Source of the DNA: Neobacillus cucumis
Lineage (GTDB): Bacteria > Bacillota > Bacilli > Bacillales > Cytobacillaceae
Length of the DNA: 64,000 nucleotides
Assembly (NCBI RefSeq): GCF_002860255.1
Contig: NZ_PGVE01000017.1
Span: 186,001-250,000, forward strand
Direction of reading: 5' to 3'
The notes beneath the pieces are model-generated. The model saw nothing but the letters and a program-made list of their open reading frames with translations. It had not been told where the DNA came from and made no database searches. The translations under genes and the position numbers were made by a program. Positions 15,818 through 24,856 of the stretch are shown here, in pieces (position 1 is the stretch's first letter; each line of letters opens with the position of its first letter).

Positions 15818-17644
15818 ATGAGTAAAATGGCAGAATTTATTAAAAAATATATTCTATTAAAAAATCAATCCTTAATGATAAAGCTCTGCGTTTTTTCTAG
15901 TTTTCTCGTTATTTTTCCAGTCCTCTCAGTCGGGATTATTTCGTATCAACGCTCAGCTGTTGAACTCGAAGGCGAGCTAAGACAATCAAGCAGACAAGTT
16001 ATCGATCAAGTCCAAACACATATCGAATACTATCTACAAGATTTTGAGATTACGAGCCTAAAAATTATTAATTCGCCAGAGATGTCTCGTTTATTAAAAT
16101 CATCTGATACGGATAATAAACTTAGCATGATTGAAGCCACCCGGAACACGTTAAAAGCGGCAGAATATTCAAGAGCAGATATTAGCAATATCACCATCTT
16201 ACTAGAAAATGATCAAGTAATTGACACTCTTGTGGCGAGAAATTTCTATCCGGCCACAAAAATGAAAGAGGAATATTGGTATCGGTCAGTCCCCTTAAAT
16301 GGTATGAGTTTGTTAGTCACTCGGAAGTTAACATTGGTTAATAAGGAACAGCCCGTTATCTCACTTGTAAGACGATTATATAATCCACAAACACTTTTGC
16401 CGGTTGGAATGCTTATTATAGATATTAATTTTAAACGGATTGAAGAAATCTCCAATAAGGTAACTATCAGTAAAAATGGCTATTTCTTTATTCTGGATGC
16501 CAATGGACATTACGTATACCATCCTAATTATTCAAAACTTGGAAAAAAGGTTCAATACAAGCAGCTGGCAAACCTAAAAATGAATGGCAGCGATTCAGCC
16601 ATATTACAAAATGAGCGAAAAGATTTTGTTACCTATACCTTTTCGCGGAATCTTGGATGGCGGTTTTTAACGGCTGTACCATACCGAGATTTAACCGGAG
16701 GTATTATTCAGATTGAAAAAACTATTTCCACCACCATTATTGTTTCTCTAATTTTAGCCTATTTGGTCGGTTTTGGATTCGCTGCGAGTATCATTCGCCC
16801 AATCCGGCGCCTACAGCATTTTATGAAGGAAGTAGAAAAAGGACAACTTGCTGGCAGGGTTCGTGTGGATTCAAATGATGAAATCGGTCAATTAACCGCA
16901 GGGTTTAATAATACGGTGGAAAAATTGTCCTATTTATTAGAGGAAGTCTATGTTTCTAAGTTAAGAGAAGCAGAAATGTCTCTAAAACAAAAAGAAGTAG
17001 AAATAAAAATGCTTCAATCGCAAATGAATCCTCATTTTTTATATAATTCGCTCGAAACGATCAGGGGAATGGCATTAGAGGAAAATCAGCACCATATTGC
17101 GGAAATGTCTTATTCGCTCGGAAAATTACTCCGCTATAATTTAAATAATTATTCTTCAAGGGTGACTTTACGCGAGGAAATCAATTTTTGTGAAATGTAC
17201 CTGAGGATTCAAAAGTTTCGATTTGAAGAGCGATTTGATTACCATTTTGATATTCCAGAATGGGCCATGGAGCTTAAGGTTATCAAGTTTTCACTGCAGC
17301 CCTTAGTGGAGAATTGTTTTATACATGGTTTCGATTCAAGCGTTAGAAGAATTAGGATTCTTATTTCCGTTTATCGGCATACGGAATCCTCTTTTATGAT
17401 TAGCATATGTGATAATGGCAAGGGTATTGAGAAAAATAGCTTGGAAGCAATAAGGGATCGGATAAATCAGTTAACACCAGCTAAAGACGGGAAAAACATA
17501 GGCATTTTAAATGTAAACCAAAGAATTCATCATGTGTTTGGAGCTGGTTATGGAATCAAGCTTAAAAGTAAATTTGGTTCCGGTACAAAAACATTGATTC
17601 ATTTACCAATCCTAGACCAGCGTTCGGAGGGGGAGAATTCGTGA
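15818..17644 (+). CDS. Sensor histidine kinase, YesM family
   Basis: This 608-residue membrane kinase has transmembrane helices at about 20-45 and 300-325 flanking an extracellular dCache-like sensor domain, then HAMP (about 325-380) and a short coiled coil. A His_kinase domain follows with the phospho-accepting H406 in QMNPHFLYNSLE, then HATPase_c with the N box PLVENCFIHG and G box DNGKGI. YesM/YesN pairs in Bacillus usually control adjacent carbohydrate or sugar-acid uptake genes. The ATG follows CGAGGATGAG. It overlaps the response regulator by 4 nt. Confidence 0.93.
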   Translation: MSKMAEFIKKYILLKNQSLMIKLCVFSSFLVIFPVLSVGIISYQRSAVELEGELRQSSRQVIDQVQTHIEYYLQDFEITSLKIINSPEMSRLLKSSDTDNKLSMIEATRNTLKAAEYSRADISNITILLENDQVIDTLVARNFYPATKMKEEYWYRSVPLNGMSLLVTRKLTLVNKEQPVISLVRRLYNPQTLLPVGMLIIDINFKRIEEISNKVTISKNGYFFILDANGHYVYHPNYSKLGKKVQYKQLANLKMNGSDSAILQNERKDFVTYTFSRNLGWRFLTAVPYRDLTGGIIQIEKTISTTIIVSLILAYLVGFGFAASIIRPIRRLQHFMKEVEKGQLAGRVRVDSNDEIGQLTAGFNNTVEKLSYLLEEVYVSKLREAEMSLKQKEVEIKMLQSQMNPHFLYNSLETIRGMALEENQHHIAEMSYSLGKLLRYNLNNYSSRVTLREEINFCEMYLRIQKFRFEERFDYHFDIPEWAMELKVIKFSLQPLVENCFIHGFDSSVRRIRILISVYRHTESSFMISICDNGKGIEKNSLEAIRDRINQLTPAKDGKNIGILNVNQRIHHVFGAGYGIKLKSKFGSGTKTLIHLPILDQRSEGENS

Positions 17645-18378
17645 AGAAAAGTATTTTGTTGGTAGATGACGAGAGATGGGTCAGGACAGCACTTAAATGG
17701 ACCATAAACAATCTGAATCTCCCATTGTACGTCATGCATGAATGTGGAAATGGGTTGGAAGCTCTTGATTGGATGAAGCAGAATGAAGTAGATCTTATCA
17801 TGTCAGATATCCGAATGCCTATCATGGATGGTATGTCATTTGTAAAAGAATTGAGCCGTTTGAAAAAGAGACCTGATGTAATCGTCATTAGTGTCCATGA
17901 TGAGTTTCAATTTGTTCAGCAGGCTATAAGAACGGGGGTAACAGATTACTTGCTGAAACCAGTTGAGGAAACAGAACTGAAAGTCTGTCTTGAAAAGTGG
18001 CTTGGCCAGCAAGCTAAAGAAGTAGTGAAGGTTAACAAAGTTGTAGATAACAACATTCCAGCTTCAACTATCGAAAGAGTATTGCAGTATTTAGAAAAAA
18101 CACCGTTAGATCAGATTACCCTTAAAGATGCGGCTGAAAGTGTACATATGAACCCAAGTTACCTAAGTCAATTGTTCAAGCAGCAAACAAATACAAAGTT
18201 TGTGGATTACCTTACAGAGCTGCGAATTGAGGAAAGCAAACGGTTGTTACTTCATACTACACTAAGGATGTCAGAAATTGCGGACAGGGTAGGATACTCT
18301 GATTTAGCGTATTTTAGTAACAACTTTAAAAAAATTACAGGCCGCTCTCCTTCGGAATTCCGAAAGTCAGCTATGTAA
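17641..18378 (+). CDS. Response regulator, REC-AraC (YesN family)
   Basis: This 245-residue regulator has a receiver domain at 1-120 with acidic pocket D9/D10, phosphorylation site D56 in SDIRMP and the lysine in LLKPVEE. A C-terminal AraC/XylS helix-turn-helix pair (about 145-245) carries the conserved SDLAYFSNNFKKITGRSPSEFR. It is the cognate partner of the upstream YesM-type kinase, with its GTG start overlapping the kinase stop (GTGA). It most likely activates the TRAP operon, and possibly the glycosidase gene downstream, in response to the extracellular ligand. Confidence 0.94.
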   Translation: MKKSILLVDDERWVRTALKWTINNLNLPLYVMHECGNGLEALDWMKQNEVDLIMSDIRMPIMDGMSFVKELSRLKKRPDVIVISVHDEFQFVQQAIRTGVTDYLLKPVEETELKVCLEKWLGQQAKEVVKVNKVVDNNIPASTIERVLQYLEKTPLDQITLKDAAESVHMNPSYLSQLFKQQTNTKFVDYLTELRIEESKRLLLHTTLRMSEIADRVGYSDLAYFSNNFKKITGRSPSEFRKSAM

Positions 18379-18463
18379 TATAAAATACTCCTGTGTTCTT
18401 TTACTACTTCTGGTATAAAGACGTAATTGCGACGAATGGTGCAACACTATAATTCCAATTTTT

Positions 18464-18490
18464 AGGGCTACTTGGGTAGTCCTTTTTGAT
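18464..18490 (+). terminator. Intrinsic terminator after the two-component genes
   Basis: An 8-bp stem AGGGCTAC/GTAGTCCT (one G.U pair) with a TTGG loop is followed by TTTTT. Confidence 0.8.
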
Positions 18491-18582
18491 TAAGTATTTT
18501 TAGAATATTAAAAAATCACAAATTCTTCTAAAAATATTCTCTACTAGCGTTTTAGATAAAGATTATAAAATGGAATAGTAAA

Positions 18583-18596
18583 TGAAAGCGTTTTCC
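18583..18596 (+). promoter_or_regulatory. cre (CcpA) site candidate before the GH3 gene
   Basis: TGAAAGCGTTTTCC matches the cre consensus TGWAANCGNTNWCA except at the final base. It lies 83 nt upstream of the family 3 glycosidase start, consistent with carbon catabolite repression of an extracellular hydrolase. Confidence 0.6.
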
Positions 18597-18678
18597 AAAT
18601 AAGGGGTGATATAGATGTTGTAACGAAAATGGGTCTTTTTTTGGAAAAGCTTATCAGGTAAAAGGGGGAGGAAAAAAT

Positions 18679-20700
18679 ATGAAACGATTTTCAAAAAGAA
18701 CAGCATCATTAACATTTACTGCCTTGATGTTATCATCCATGATTCTTCCGAATGCAAGTGCCCAACAGGGAAAGTCAAATGGTAATAAACAAAATGCACC
18801 TGAGGTTGAAGCAAAAGCTAAAAACATCCTTGTACAAGGGGAAAAGAGATTTAAAGATCTAAATAATAACGACAGACTTGATCCCTATGAAAACTGGCAG
18901 CTTCCAATCGACGCACGGGTGAAAGATCTTGTCAATAAGATGACACTAGCGGAAAAAGCAGGTATGATGCTCATTACAGAGTTTCCGAAGTTTACGGATA
19001 ACAAACTAGTCCTGCCCAATAAATTAATCGATCAGAATACCCGTTACTATATCTTTAGGCAAACCCCAACGGCCGATGTCATTGCTAGTTACAATAACCA
19101 ACTCCAAGAAACGGCAGAAGCATCGAGATTAGGAATACCGATTGTGATCACTTCCAACCCAAGAAACCATGCATCTACGGATTATACCAATAGTAGTGAA
19201 GGGGCGGGCTTACATTCCTATTGGCCAGGTCCATTGGGACTTGCGGCAACACGTGATACAAGCCTTGTAAATGAATTTTCCGAAATTGCCAGCAAGGAAT
19301 GGAGAGCAGCGGGTATTCGTAAAGTCTATGGATATACGGCCGATATAGCGACTGATCCACTTTGGGCCAGAATAGAAGATACTTTTGGAGAGCAGCCTGC
19401 ACTTGCATCCGGTATGATTTACAATGTGATCAAAGGTTTCCAAGGGGAGGAACTTGGTAAAGACAGCGTTGCTATTACGGTCAAGCATTTTCCTGGCGGG
19501 GGAGCACGTGATAATGGATTAGATCCGCATTTTCCAGAAGGTAAATTCAATCCATATCCTACAACAGGAAGTTTGTTAAAATACCATATTCCTAGCTTTA
19601 AAGCAGCCATATCTGCAGGGGTCTCTTCAGTTATGCCATATTATGCTTACCCAAGCAATACCAGTTCTGACCAGGGGCTGCCATGGTTTAGTCCAACACA
19701 GCAATTTGAAGAGGTAGGCTTTGCGTTAAACAAAGCAATCATCACAGACCTTCTTCGTGGTCAACTTGGCTTTAAAGGGTATGTCAATTCTGATACGGGG
19801 GCCGTCGGGAAAAATGCTTGGGGAGTTGAAAATTTTACAGATGAACAAAAATTTGCCAAAGCCATCAATGCCGGGACTAATATTATCTCTGGTGCCTCGG
19901 ACCCTACCCCAATCATTGATGCAGTTAAACATGGATTGTTAAAAGAGGAGAAAGTCGATCAATCCGTTTCATTCCTACTTACGGAAATGATGAAATTAGG
20001 ATTGTTTGAAAATCCGTACGTAAATACTCAACATGCTCTCGATGTGTTCAATAATCCGGAATCACAGCAAAAAGCAGATGAGGCTCACAGGAAATCACTT
20101 GTTTTAATGCGTAATGATAAGATCAAGGGTGAGAATGTGTTACCATTAAACGATACGAAGCTCAAGGACGTAAAACTTTACGTAGAAATGTTCCCTGGTG
20201 GAAATGATGCGGCCGCTACTAAGAAATTAAGAGAAACCATTCAAAAATATGATCCATCGATTACCTTAACGGAAAATTTAGCTGAAGCCACACATGCGTT
20301 TGTCTGGGTTAGACCTGTACAATCGAATTGGGATAATAATCCACGAATCACAGTGGGACCTGAAACAGGCATCACGAATGTCGACCGGATTATTGAGATT
20401 CAGAAGACCATTCCAACCATAACCGCTATCAATTTCACCAATCCATGGATAATTGACCAAATTGAACCAAATGCCGCAGCCGTCATTGCTACCTTTGGTA
20501 CAAAGGAAGAGGCCATTGTTGATGTTATCCGGGGCAAATTCAATCCGACAGGAAAACTTCCATTTACCGTTCCTGCAAATAAATCAGCTGTGGAAAATGA
20601 GATTGGAGATATTCCTGGTTATGAAGAAGATCCTTCTTATGTATATAAAAATAAGAATGGTGATGGGTATAAATTTGATTTTGGATTGAATTATAAATAA
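18679..20700 (+). CDS. Secreted glycoside hydrolase family 3 protein
   Basis: This 673-residue exported enzyme has a signal peptide of about 28 residues ending in NASA before QQGK. The GH3 N-terminal barrel includes KHFPGGG, the substrate-binding Lys-His segment, and YVNSDTGAVG with the probable nucleophile D372. A C-terminal alpha/beta sandwich follows (about 450-673, with KSLVLMRN and GKLPFTVP). GH3 members are mostly beta-glucosidases, xylosidases or N-acetylglucosaminidases, and I cannot fix the specificity. There is no cell-wall anchor or LysM domain, so the protein is probably released. AAGGGGGAGG precedes the ATG and a cre-like site lies upstream. Confidence 0.9.
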   Translation: MKRFSKRTASLTFTALMLSSMILPNASAQQGKSNGNKQNAPEVEAKAKNILVQGEKRFKDLNNNDRLDPYENWQLPIDARVKDLVNKMTLAEKAGMMLITEFPKFTDNKLVLPNKLIDQNTRYYIFRQTPTADVIASYNNQLQETAEASRLGIPIVITSNPRNHASTDYTNSSEGAGLHSYWPGPLGLAATRDTSLVNEFSEIASKEWRAAGIRKVYGYTADIATDPLWARIEDTFGEQPALASGMIYNVIKGFQGEELGKDSVAITVKHFPGGGARDNGLDPHFPEGKFNPYPTTGSLLKYHIPSFKAAISAGVSSVMPYYAYPSNTSSDQGLPWFSPTQQFEEVGFALNKAIITDLLRGQLGFKGYVNSDTGAVGKNAWGVENFTDEQKFAKAINAGTNIISGASDPTPIIDAVKHGLLKEEKVDQSVSFLLTEMMKLGLFENPYVNTQHALDVFNNPESQQKADEAHRKSLVLMRNDKIKGENVLPLNDTKLKDVKLYVEMFPGGNDAAATKKLRETIQKYDPSITLTENLAEATHAFVWVRPVQSNWDNNPRITVGPETGITNVDRIIEIQKTIPTITAINFTNPWIIDQIEPNAAAVIATFGTKEEAIVDVIRGKFNPTGKLPFTVPANKSAVENEIGDIPGYEEDPSYVYKNKNGDGYKFDFGLNYK

Positions 20701-20719
20701 AAAATCAATGATTGTTTGT

Positions 20720-20756
20720 AGAGACAGGGATATATTTCTCCGTCTCTTTTTTTTAT
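20720..20756 (+). terminator. Intrinsic terminator after the GH3 gene
   Basis: AGAGACAGG pairs with CCGTCTCT (one bulged A) around a T-rich loop and is followed by eight T. Confidence 0.8.
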
Positions 20757-20822
20757 TAATGATCTCTAACTGAGTTCTTTTTGCTATAATCTTTAAGATA
20801 TAAAGCAAAAAGGAGGCTATCA

Positions 20823-22079
20823 ATGAATTCATTACCAACGAATTCTGTCATTCGAGAAGGAACATACCTACAACTTTTTAGAAAATCCAAGCATTTTACA
20901 GCCCTGCTTTTAGGTCAGTTTTTCTCCTTATTAGGGAGTTCCATTACAAACGTTATACTCCCGATTGTCGTTCTTCAAATTTCTAATTCCACAGCAGTTA
21001 TGGGGACGGTAATGGCTGTTTATATGGCACCTTTTGTCATCCTACTTCCATTTTCAGGTGTCCTTGTTGATAGAATGAACAAAGTCAAGATTATGTTTTT
21101 TGTAGATATTGTTCGGTTTATCCTTATGATCATCTTATCGATTTTTGCATTTATGAATCAACTTAATATGATGTTCTTATTTGTATTTATGTTTTTTATG
21201 GGAATGATGGATAGTTTTTTTCAGCCTGCCTATTCTGGAGTTAGGGCGAAAATTTTTACGCCAGATATCCGTAATGCTGCCAATTCTTTGAGTCAAGTAA
21301 CTGTGCAGGTTTTGAGGATTTTTGGTCCTATCATTGGCGGTGTCATCATTTCGGCTGTTTCCGGAGGGTGGGGATTTGGTATTAATGCTGCCACCTATAT
21401 CATTTCGCTATTTTTTTTATTTAATCTGCGAACATTAAACTTTCAAAAACCTCTTGGAGATTCTAATCAAAAATCTACGATAAAACAGGATTTCATGGAG
21501 GGAATTGAAGTCCTAAAGGGCCATCCTTGGCTTTGGATGACGATCCTTGCTTTTTCGTTTATCAATATTTTTTCAAATGGAATTGTCCAGATTATCTTAC
21601 CTTGGTTAATCAAAAATTATTATCAATTTGAACCCTATGTCTACGGTCTCGTACTTGGATCATCAGGCGCAGGAGCCATTTTTTGCGGAATTATTTTCGG
21701 TCTGCGACCGGATTGGAAGAAAAGGGGATTACTTGCCTATGGCGGTGTGCTTTTAAGTGGTATAGCTTTAGTCTTGCTCGCATTTATCTCAAGTATTCCA
21801 TTATTGATGGCCTGTATGTTTTTAGAGGGAGCGGGGATTATGCTTTTTGGTCTGATTTGGGAAACGAGCCTTCAAGAATTGGTTCCAGAGGATAAATTCG
21901 GGCGGGTGGTGAGTTTAGATATGCTCGGTTCGTTCGCCTTACTCCCGGTTGGGTATTTAATTACTGGATGGATGGCAGAGGGGATCGGAGAAATTTTAAC
22001 ACTTATCATTTTCAGTAGTGTGATTATCTTTATTTCAGGAATGTATATGATGATCAAGGGAATAAGACAATTCAATTAA
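20823..22079 (+). CDS. MFS transporter, macrolide-efflux-like (DHA3)
   Basis: This 418-residue major facilitator has about 12 hydrophobic helices. The loop between helices 2 and 3 reads GVLVDRMNKVKIM, a good MFS signature, and the segment with SFFQPAYSGVRAKI and RNAANSL is typical of the DHA3 / MefA-like drug-efflux group, which also includes enterobactin exporters. The substrate is unknown and no antibiotic link is supported beyond family resemblance. The ATG follows AAAGGAGGC. The gene ends at a strong bidirectional terminator shared with the convergent reductase. Confidence 0.88.
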   Translation: MNSLPTNSVIREGTYLQLFRKSKHFTALLLGQFFSLLGSSITNVILPIVVLQISNSTAVMGTVMAVYMAPFVILLPFSGVLVDRMNKVKIMFFVDIVRFILMIILSIFAFMNQLNMMFLFVFMFFMGMMDSFFQPAYSGVRAKIFTPDIRNAANSLSQVTVQVLRIFGPIIGGVIISAVSGGWGFGINAATYIISLFFLFNLRTLNFQKPLGDSNQKSTIKQDFMEGIEVLKGHPWLWMTILAFSFINIFSNGIVQIILPWLIKNYYQFEPYVYGLVLGSSGAGAIFCGIIFGLRPDWKKRGLLAYGGVLLSGIALVLLAFISSIPLLMACMFLEGAGIMLFGLIWETSLQELVPEDKFGRVVSLDMLGSFALLPVGYLITGWMAEGIGEILTLIIFSSVIIFISGMYMMIKGIRQFN

Positions 22080-22093
22080 GTTATAAGGTTAAA

Positions 22094-22134
22094 AAAATGA
22101 CACCACATAACGCTAGTGTGGTGTCATTTTTCTT
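22094..22134. terminator. Bidirectional terminator
   Basis: A perfect 14-bp stem AAAATGACACCACA/TGTGGTGTCATTTT with a 9-nt loop lies between the convergent MFS and CysJ-like genes. Confidence 0.9.
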
Positions 22135-22138
22135 CAAA

Positions 22139-23302
22139 TTAATATACGTCCCGTTGGTAACGGCCTTGCTTTTTCATATCATTTAGATAGCTTTCAGCTT
22201 CTTCAGGGGTTTTGCCGCCTTCTTTTTCAATAATGTTTAACAGCATGTTATGGACGTCTTTGGCCATGTACGTCTTATCTCCACAAACGTAGAAGTAAGC
22301 TCCATTTTCCAGCCATTCAAACAATTCTTTGCTATTTTCATCCATTTTATGTTGTACATATACTTTTTGCTCTGTATCACGAGAGAAGGCAGCATCTAAT
22401 TTTGTAAGTACCCCTTCTTGTTGATATTTTTCTAATTCATCTTGATAGAGGAAATCGGAAGCTGCATGCTGATCACCAAAAAATAACCAGGTTCTGCCTG
22501 CGGCTTTGTTCACTGCACGTTCCTCAATGAAGGAACGGAACGGTGCAATACCTGTTCCAGGTCCAACCATGATGATATCTTTTTCTTGGGATTCTGGTAA
22601 ATGGAAGTGCTTATTTGCCTGAACAAAAACTGGAAGCGTTTCTCCATCTTGAACACGTTCTGCAACTAATACAGAGCATACGCCTTTTCGGTCACGGCCG
22701 TGTGCAGAGTAACGTACTGCCCCAATGGTTAGATGCACTTCACCTGGGTGAGCCGCTATGCTGCTTGCAATGGAATAGAGGCGCGGTGTCATTTTTCTTA
22801 ATAAAGAAACCATTTCTTGGGCTGATGCATTCCATGGACCGAAGTCACGTAACATATCAAGTAGATCGCGTCCGTCCGCATATTCTTTCAGCTTGTCTGC
22901 ATTTTCAACTAAAACAAGATTTTTTAACTCTTCATTATCCGTGAATTCAGCTGCCTGTTGTAGAATCTTTTTCGATAATAATGTGATTTCAAAGAAATTG
23001 GTTAAAGCTTCTTTTAATGGAAGCGTTTCGCCTTGCTTATTGATGGTTACAACTGTTTCTTCATCCCATTCCATCTTCTCAATAAGGGAAGCAACAAGTT
23101 CTGGATCATTGGAAGGAACAATACCTAGAGCATCACCTGGATTGTAGGAAAGCCCTGAACCTTCTAATGATAATTCAATATGCCTTGTTTCTTTACTTGA
23201 ACCGGCACCATTTAAATTTATATTTTTAAGAACCTTCGCTTGAAAAGGATTAGTCCTAGAATAAGTAGGTGGTACCTTTTTGTCTTCTGCAGTTATTTGC
23301 AT
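22139..23302 (-). CDS. cysJ: CysJ-like FAD/NADPH reductase lacking the flavodoxin domain
   Basis: This 387-residue protein contains the FAD-binding and NADPH-binding parts of the diflavin reductase family. It has YNPGDALGIVP, the FAD motif RLYSIASS, the flavin/adenine loop GVCSVLVAE, the NADPH motif GPGTGIAPFRSF and the C-terminal YVCGDKTYMAKDV ending in an aromatic residue. B. subtilis CysJ is about 600 residues with an N-terminal FMN flavodoxin domain; that domain is absent here and no remnant lies upstream. It could act with a separate flavodoxin, or reduce another partner. No cysI is nearby. GAGGTGA precedes the ATG. Confidence 0.82.
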   Translation of the reverse strand: MQITAEDKKVPPTYSRTNPFQAKVLKNINLNGAGSSKETRHIELSLEGSGLSYNPGDALGIVPSNDPELVASLIEKMEWDEETVVTINKQGETLPLKEALTNFFEITLLSKKILQQAAEFTDNEELKNLVLVENADKLKEYADGRDLLDMLRDFGPWNASAQEMVSLLRKMTPRLYSIASSIAAHPGEVHLTIGAVRYSAHGRDRKGVCSVLVAERVQDGETLPVFVQANKHFHLPESQEKDIIMVGPGTGIAPFRSFIEERAVNKAAGRTWLFFGDQHAASDFLYQDELEKYQQEGVLTKLDAAFSRDTEQKVYVQHKMDENSKELFEWLENGAYFYVCGDKTYMAKDVHNMLLNIIEKEGGKTPEEAESYLNDMKKQGRYQRDVY

Positions 23303-23624
23303 ATCATTTTCACCTCAAAAACTTAAAATGTTTTGAACATATGTTTAGTGTTTGCTTTCCACGATTCAATTTAACACAAAATAAAAAAATCAGATATGTT
23401 TTTTTGCACAAAAAACTTTTGAATTTTTTAAATATATTAATATAAATACATAAAATTATCAAATATATTGTCCATAAATGCCACCTTTTTCATTTACTCT
23501 TCAAGCAATTTAGTGATTATAACCAAAAGCGTTGAAATCTTTAGACAGGAATACCAATGACTCGTTTGAATTTTCTCATTATAATAATTGATAAAACTTA
23601 AACTTAGAGTAGAGGAGGAAAGTC
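23303..23624. other. Divergent intergenic region
   Basis: I find no gene in these 322 bases between the CysJ-like reductase and the amidase. The region is very AT-rich and must hold both divergent promoters. It contains ATAACCAA at 23519-23526, the complement of a PucR-like core. Confidence 0.4.
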
Positions 23625-24824
23625 ATGATAGAACATTGGAATGCCTTTAGGGATAATCATTTAAATATTAATCCTACTGGCTCTGGAAGATTAAACGGGT
23701 TAACATTTGCGGTTAAGGATGTTTTTGCTCTGAAGAATTATGTAAGTAGTGCAGGAAATCCTGACTGGCTGCGAACCCATGATCCGGCAAAACAGAACGC
23801 AGCGGTTATTGACCTGTTATTAGACCAAGGAGCATATCTGAAGGGTACAACCCATACAGATGAATTGATGTATAGCTTGAACGGTGAAAATTTCCACTAT
23901 GGAACCCCAATAAATCCACGCTCACAGAACTTGATTCCAGGAGGTTCTTCAAGTGGCTCGGCTGTGGCGGTTGCTGCCGGCTTAGTAGACTTTGCGATAG
24001 GGACTGATACCGGGGGATCCGTTCGTATTCCATCATCCTATTGCGGTTTATTTGGAATAAGACCGACATATGGCCTTGTGAATATGGATGGCGTGATTCC
24101 ACTTGCTAAATCCTTTGATACAGTAGGATGGATGACCAGAAATCCAGAGCACTTACTTGAGGTTGGCGAAATTCTCATAGATCAAAAAGGGAACCCTGAT
24201 GATTTTGTTACTCTTTATTTTGAAAAAGAAGCATGGTCCTTTGTGGATGAAGATACAAAGGAATGTTTGTCACAACCAGTTTTGATTTTACAAGATTACT
24301 TCAACAACTGTGAATCGCTGAACATCTCTGTTAATGGGCTGTCAGATTGGTCAGATTTATTTAGGTTCATCCAAGGAATTGAAATATGGAAGGAACATGG
24401 AACTTGGATTGAAGAAGTGAAGCCTGCCTTTGGGCCTGGGATAAGTGAACGTTTTGAATGGGCAAGTAAACTAAATCCTGATGAACTCGCCTCCTTAAAT
24501 ATGACGAAAGAGAAAATTAAACGAAACCTGTTCGAATTATTAAATACCAATGGTCTTTTGGTCATTCCGTCAGCTCCTGGTGAAGCCCCTTTACGTCAAT
24601 TATCCACGGGAGAAATGGAAAAATATCGTACAAAAACGATGCAGCTAACATGTATAGCTGGATTAAGTGGCTTTCCGCAAGTAACCATTCCTCTTATGAA
24701 AAGAAGTGGAATTCCAATCGGGTTGTCTTTTATTGCCGGTCCAAACCAAGATTTAAAATTACTTAAATGGATTCAGCGATTTACTGCTATTTTAAAAGAA
24801 AATAATGTGGAAATTGCTAACTAA
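23625..24824 (+). CDS. Amidase-signature hydrolase, AtzE/HpxY-like
   Basis: This 399-residue amidase-signature enzyme carries the catalytic triad Lys-cisSer-Ser: K31 in FAVKD, the GGSSSGS loop at 106-112, and the nucleophile S132 in GTDTGGSVR. It is shorter than GatA and allophanate hydrolase and resembles the AtzE / HpxY type, which act on small ureido or biuret-like substrates. It is followed 32 nt later by an Ntn-hydrolase resembling HpxW, the same partnership as in the Klebsiella hpx urate cluster. I infer a role on oxalurate or another late product of urate breakdown. GGAGGAAAG precedes the ATG. Confidence 0.82.
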   Translation: MIEHWNAFRDNHLNINPTGSGRLNGLTFAVKDVFALKNYVSSAGNPDWLRTHDPAKQNAAVIDLLLDQGAYLKGTTHTDELMYSLNGENFHYGTPINPRSQNLIPGGSSSGSAVAVAAGLVDFAIGTDTGGSVRIPSSYCGLFGIRPTYGLVNMDGVIPLAKSFDTVGWMTRNPEHLLEVGEILIDQKGNPDDFVTLYFEKEAWSFVDEDTKECLSQPVLILQDYFNNCESLNISVNGLSDWSDLFRFIQGIEIWKEHGTWIEEVKPAFGPGISERFEWASKLNPDELASLNMTKEKIKRNLFELLNTNGLLVIPSAPGEAPLRQLSTGEMEKYRTKTMQLTCIAGLSGFPQVTIPLMKRSGIPIGLSFIAGPNQDLKLLKWIQRFTAILKENNVEIAN

Positions 24825-24856
24825 TTTAGATATAGGATATGGAAGGAGGCATACAC

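Noticed and set aside
22139..23624. Frameshifted full-length CysJ
   Set aside because: The 320 bases upstream are AT-rich non-coding sequence without flavodoxin motifs, and a proper ribosome binding site precedes the short form.
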